The notes under the pieces were generated by a model, which was not told the DNA's origin, did not search any database, and saw only the letters and a program-made list of their open reading frames with translations. From contig JAEYRB010000054.1 of assembly GCA_023409735.1 (NCBI GenBank), forward strand, positions 186,001 through 250,000: a stretch of 64,000 nt of DNA, read 5' to 3'. Below, in pieces: positions 62,230 to 64,000 of this stretch; the stretch's first letter is position 1, and each line of letters opens with the position of its first letter. The DNA comes from Bacillota bacterium. Its GTDB lineage: Bacteria > Bacillota > Clostridia > Acetivibrionales > DTU013. A program made the position numbers and the translations under genes.

Positions 62230-64000
62230 CTATTCCATTCTATACGGTACTAGCCTTATTCCAAACTCAAACTCATTTACATCCAGTCTGTATTTCTCTA
62301 TTAATGCTGGACCACAGCTGTTTGAGCCTACACCATTCTGCGCATGATCCAAACACAAAACAGTATTTCCTGACGGTTTTAATTCAAAGTTGTATTTCTT
62401 GGCTGTCAGCTCCTCCTGCGTATATACAGATGCATTAAATGAGAATGGTGTTTCCGAAAAGGCGCCAAAACTAAACTCCTTACTTTTTGCAATTACATAT
62501 GAGCAATCATAATGGCTGCCATTTTCCTGGGGCCTGGTATAATCCTCGTGAAGCTCTTCCACAGATGACAGATATATACCATGACTTGAAGCTCTATACT
62601 TATCGCAATAACTTTCCATTGGTCCCATCCCATAGTACTTGATCTGATCCATGCTCCGGTCCAGGAAGAGACGTAACCCAAATCTCGGCAACATTGGGAA
62701 CTCGGGTAATCTGTTCACTTTCATAGAAAGATCAATCTCACCATTTTCATAAATCGTCCATAGAGTATCCATATTAAGGATCCTCTGTACTGTATCTGCA
62801 GCCATAGACATATTGCAATGAATACTTACAGCAGCATTTTTTCTCTCTGCCACTGCATTATAAGCTCTTACAGAAGTCTTATCGTATCGTGCCCGATACC
62901 ATTCCTGCTTAATATTCCTGTCATTATCTGTCGGTGCACGCCAGATATTTACTTCCACAGGTCTGGTTATAATATCCATGCCTGCGTACTCAAGCTTTGT
63001 AAATAAACCGGTGCGTCTGTCGAGGCAGTAATTGAATCGGCTGCCTTTCAATACTATGTAAGCATCACTTTCTTCAATGCCTATTTCTTTAGCCTCGCGT
63101 GAATGCTCCAATGTGCTACTAACAAACTGATTTCTCCCGTCAGCGTTTTTTAACGGCAGCTCATCAAAACCAAGCAAATGGCCCTTCGGGACTAAGGCAG
63201 CCGCCTTGGTTGAATAGTAGTAAAGCTTTAAATATGTCCTTCCTTTATCAGGTACACATACAGGCAATTTAATAGTCGCTGATTGCTGCGGTTCAATAGT
63301 AGGTGCTCCGATCTCACCTTTTTCAACGACATTTCCATCACAGTTCACTTCATATTCAATACGAATACATTCTGCTGTGTTTGTAAAATCGAGATAGCTG
63401 CGCAGCGTAACTTCGCCTTTTTCCTGGTTAAAAGCAGCTACTCTGACAGGTCTGTATACATTTTTGTATTCTAATAGCCCTGTGTGCGGTCGTCTGTCAG
63501 GATAAACAAGACCATCCATACAGAAGTTGCCATCATGTATATCTTCTCCATGATCTCCGCCATAATAGTAAATTGTTCTTCCGTCTTCTGCCTTACCGTG
63601 ATCTATTGCATGGTCACACCATTCCCATACAAATCCGCCGCACATCGTTTTCTTTTCGTGAAAGACTTGAAAATAATCCTCCAGATCTCCTGGGCCATTT
63701 CCCATGGCATGACAATACTCTATCAGTATAAATGGCTTGTCTGGATATTTTTCAATATCCTCATCAATTTCTTTGAAGGAAGGATACATTCTGCTATATA
63801 GATCAAGATTTGAAAAATCATATTTTCTTTTATTTCCATGGTATCTGGCACTTTCATATTGTGTTAGCCTTGTGGGATCAAATTGCTTTGTCCATTTTAG
63901 TGCCTCCTCAAAGGTGCATCCATAGGCACATTCATTTCCCATAGACCATATGACGATACATGGGCGGTTTTTGTCTCTGTGAACACATCTTTGAACACGG
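62230..64000 (-). CDS. lacZ: GH2 beta-galactosidase, 5' end outside window
   Basis: C-terminal 589 codons of a family 2 glycoside hydrolase; the frame is open through position 64000. The acid/base Glu lies in IVIWSMGNECAYG and the nucleophile Glu in FILIEYCHAMGNG, both standard in LacZ-type enzymes. The later parts FVWEWCDHAID, NIWRAPTDNDR and the YYGMGPMESYCDK segment belong to the Bgal small-chain domain. Hydrolyses beta-galactosides in the cytoplasm (no export signal can be judged). The frame's first internal ATG at 63942 is not the start. Confidence 0.93.
   Translation of the reverse strand, partial: RVQRCVHRDKNRPCIVIWSMGNECAYGCTFEEALKWTKQFDPTRLTQYESARYHGNKRKYDFSNLDLYSRMYPSFKEIDEDIEKYPDKPFILIEYCHAMGNGPGDLEDYFQVFHEKKTMCGGFVWEWCDHAIDHGKAEDGRTIYYYGGDHGEDIHDGNFCMDGLVYPDRRPHTGLLEYKNVYRPVRVAAFNQEKGEVTLRSYLDFTNTAECIRIEYEVNCDGNVVEKGEIGAPTIEPQQSATIKLPVCVPDKGRTYLKLYYYSTKAAALVPKGHLLGFDELPLKNADGRNQFVSSTLEHSREAKEIGIEESDAYIVLKGSRFNYCLDRRTGLFTKLEYAGMDIITRPVEVNIWRAPTDNDRNIKQEWYRARYDKTSVRAYNAVAERKNAAVSIHCNMSMAADTVQRILNMDTLWTIYENGEIDLSMKVNRLPEFPMLPRFGLRLFLDRSMDQIKYYGMGPMESYCDKYRASSHGIYLSSVEELHEDYTRPQENGSHYDCSYVIAKSKEFSFGAFSETPFSFNASVYTQEELTAKKYNFELKPSGNTVLCLDHAQNGVGSNSCGPALIEKYRLDVNEFEFGIRLVPYRME

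Overview
The window looks like a chromosomal segment of a low-GC, Gram-positive Clostridia-type bacterium. Evidence: AGGAGG-type ribosome binding sites, frequent TTG and GTG starts, sigma-A promoters, c-di-GMP-I and glycine riboswitches, LPxTG surface proteins with a class D-like sortase, and a LoaP-type antiterminator at the head of a polysaccharide locus. I cannot name the species. A cluster III / Ruminiclostridium-like relative is a guess from gene style only.

Layout. (1) 1-18.0 kb, minus strand: an exopolysaccharide/capsule locus, read right to left from loaP. It holds five glycosyltransferases, a Wzy-like polymerase, a Wzx-like flippase, GDP-fucose genes (gmd, fcl, manC, manA) and dTDP-rhamnose genes (rfbA, rfbB, partial rfbD). 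Four decayed gene fragments sit at module borders: Nudix hydrolase, AraC regulator, pyruvyl transferase and dTDP-glucose dehydratase. (2) 18-20.6 kb, minus: a small LPxTG-like surface protein and a ligase/polymerase-like membrane protein with a TPR tail. (3) 20.7-25.5 kb, plus: a compact peptide-modification (RiPP-type) cluster of PqqD-like protein, radical SAM/SPASM enzyme, six-Cys Gly-rich precursor, HPr-kinase-like protein, Ser-His-Asp signal-peptidase-like protein and ABC exporter. This is the best candidate for an undescribed system. (4) 25.6-28.4 kb, minus: BY-kinase, Wzz-like protein and initiating sugar-phosphate transferase. (5) 29-35.5 kb: alaS, AI-2E-family protein, YtxH-like small protein, PRC-barrel protein, and on plus a DUF1015 protein.

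(6) 35.5-39 kb, minus: a secreted transglutaminase-like protein behind two tandem c-di-GMP-I riboswitches, a sortase, and an LPQTG protein with a Thr-Pro linker. (7) 39.3-49.1 kb, plus: a lipid-linked glycosylation locus with two GT2 polyprenyl-phosphate glycosyltransferases, two multi-pass GT-C-like proteins, an FAD oxidoreductase and a 973-residue PMT-family protein mannosyltransferase. With (6) it suggests a system that makes, anchors and glycosylates surface proteins. (8) 49.2-53.9 kb, minus: serA and a class V aminotransferase under a single glycine riboswitch, then nadD, yqeK and a 41-residue membrane peptide. (9) 53.9-60.6 kb, minus: purE-F-M-N-D without purC or purH, and a purine permease. 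(10) 61-64 kb, minus: DUF368 protein, a transaldolase remnant, and the 3' part of a GH2 beta-galactosidase cut by the window edge.

No tRNA, rRNA, CRISPR array or intact insertion sequence was recognised. A roughly 68-nt element occurs twice (35.88 kb and 51.97 kb) with one compensatory base-pair change, so it may be a structured RNA.
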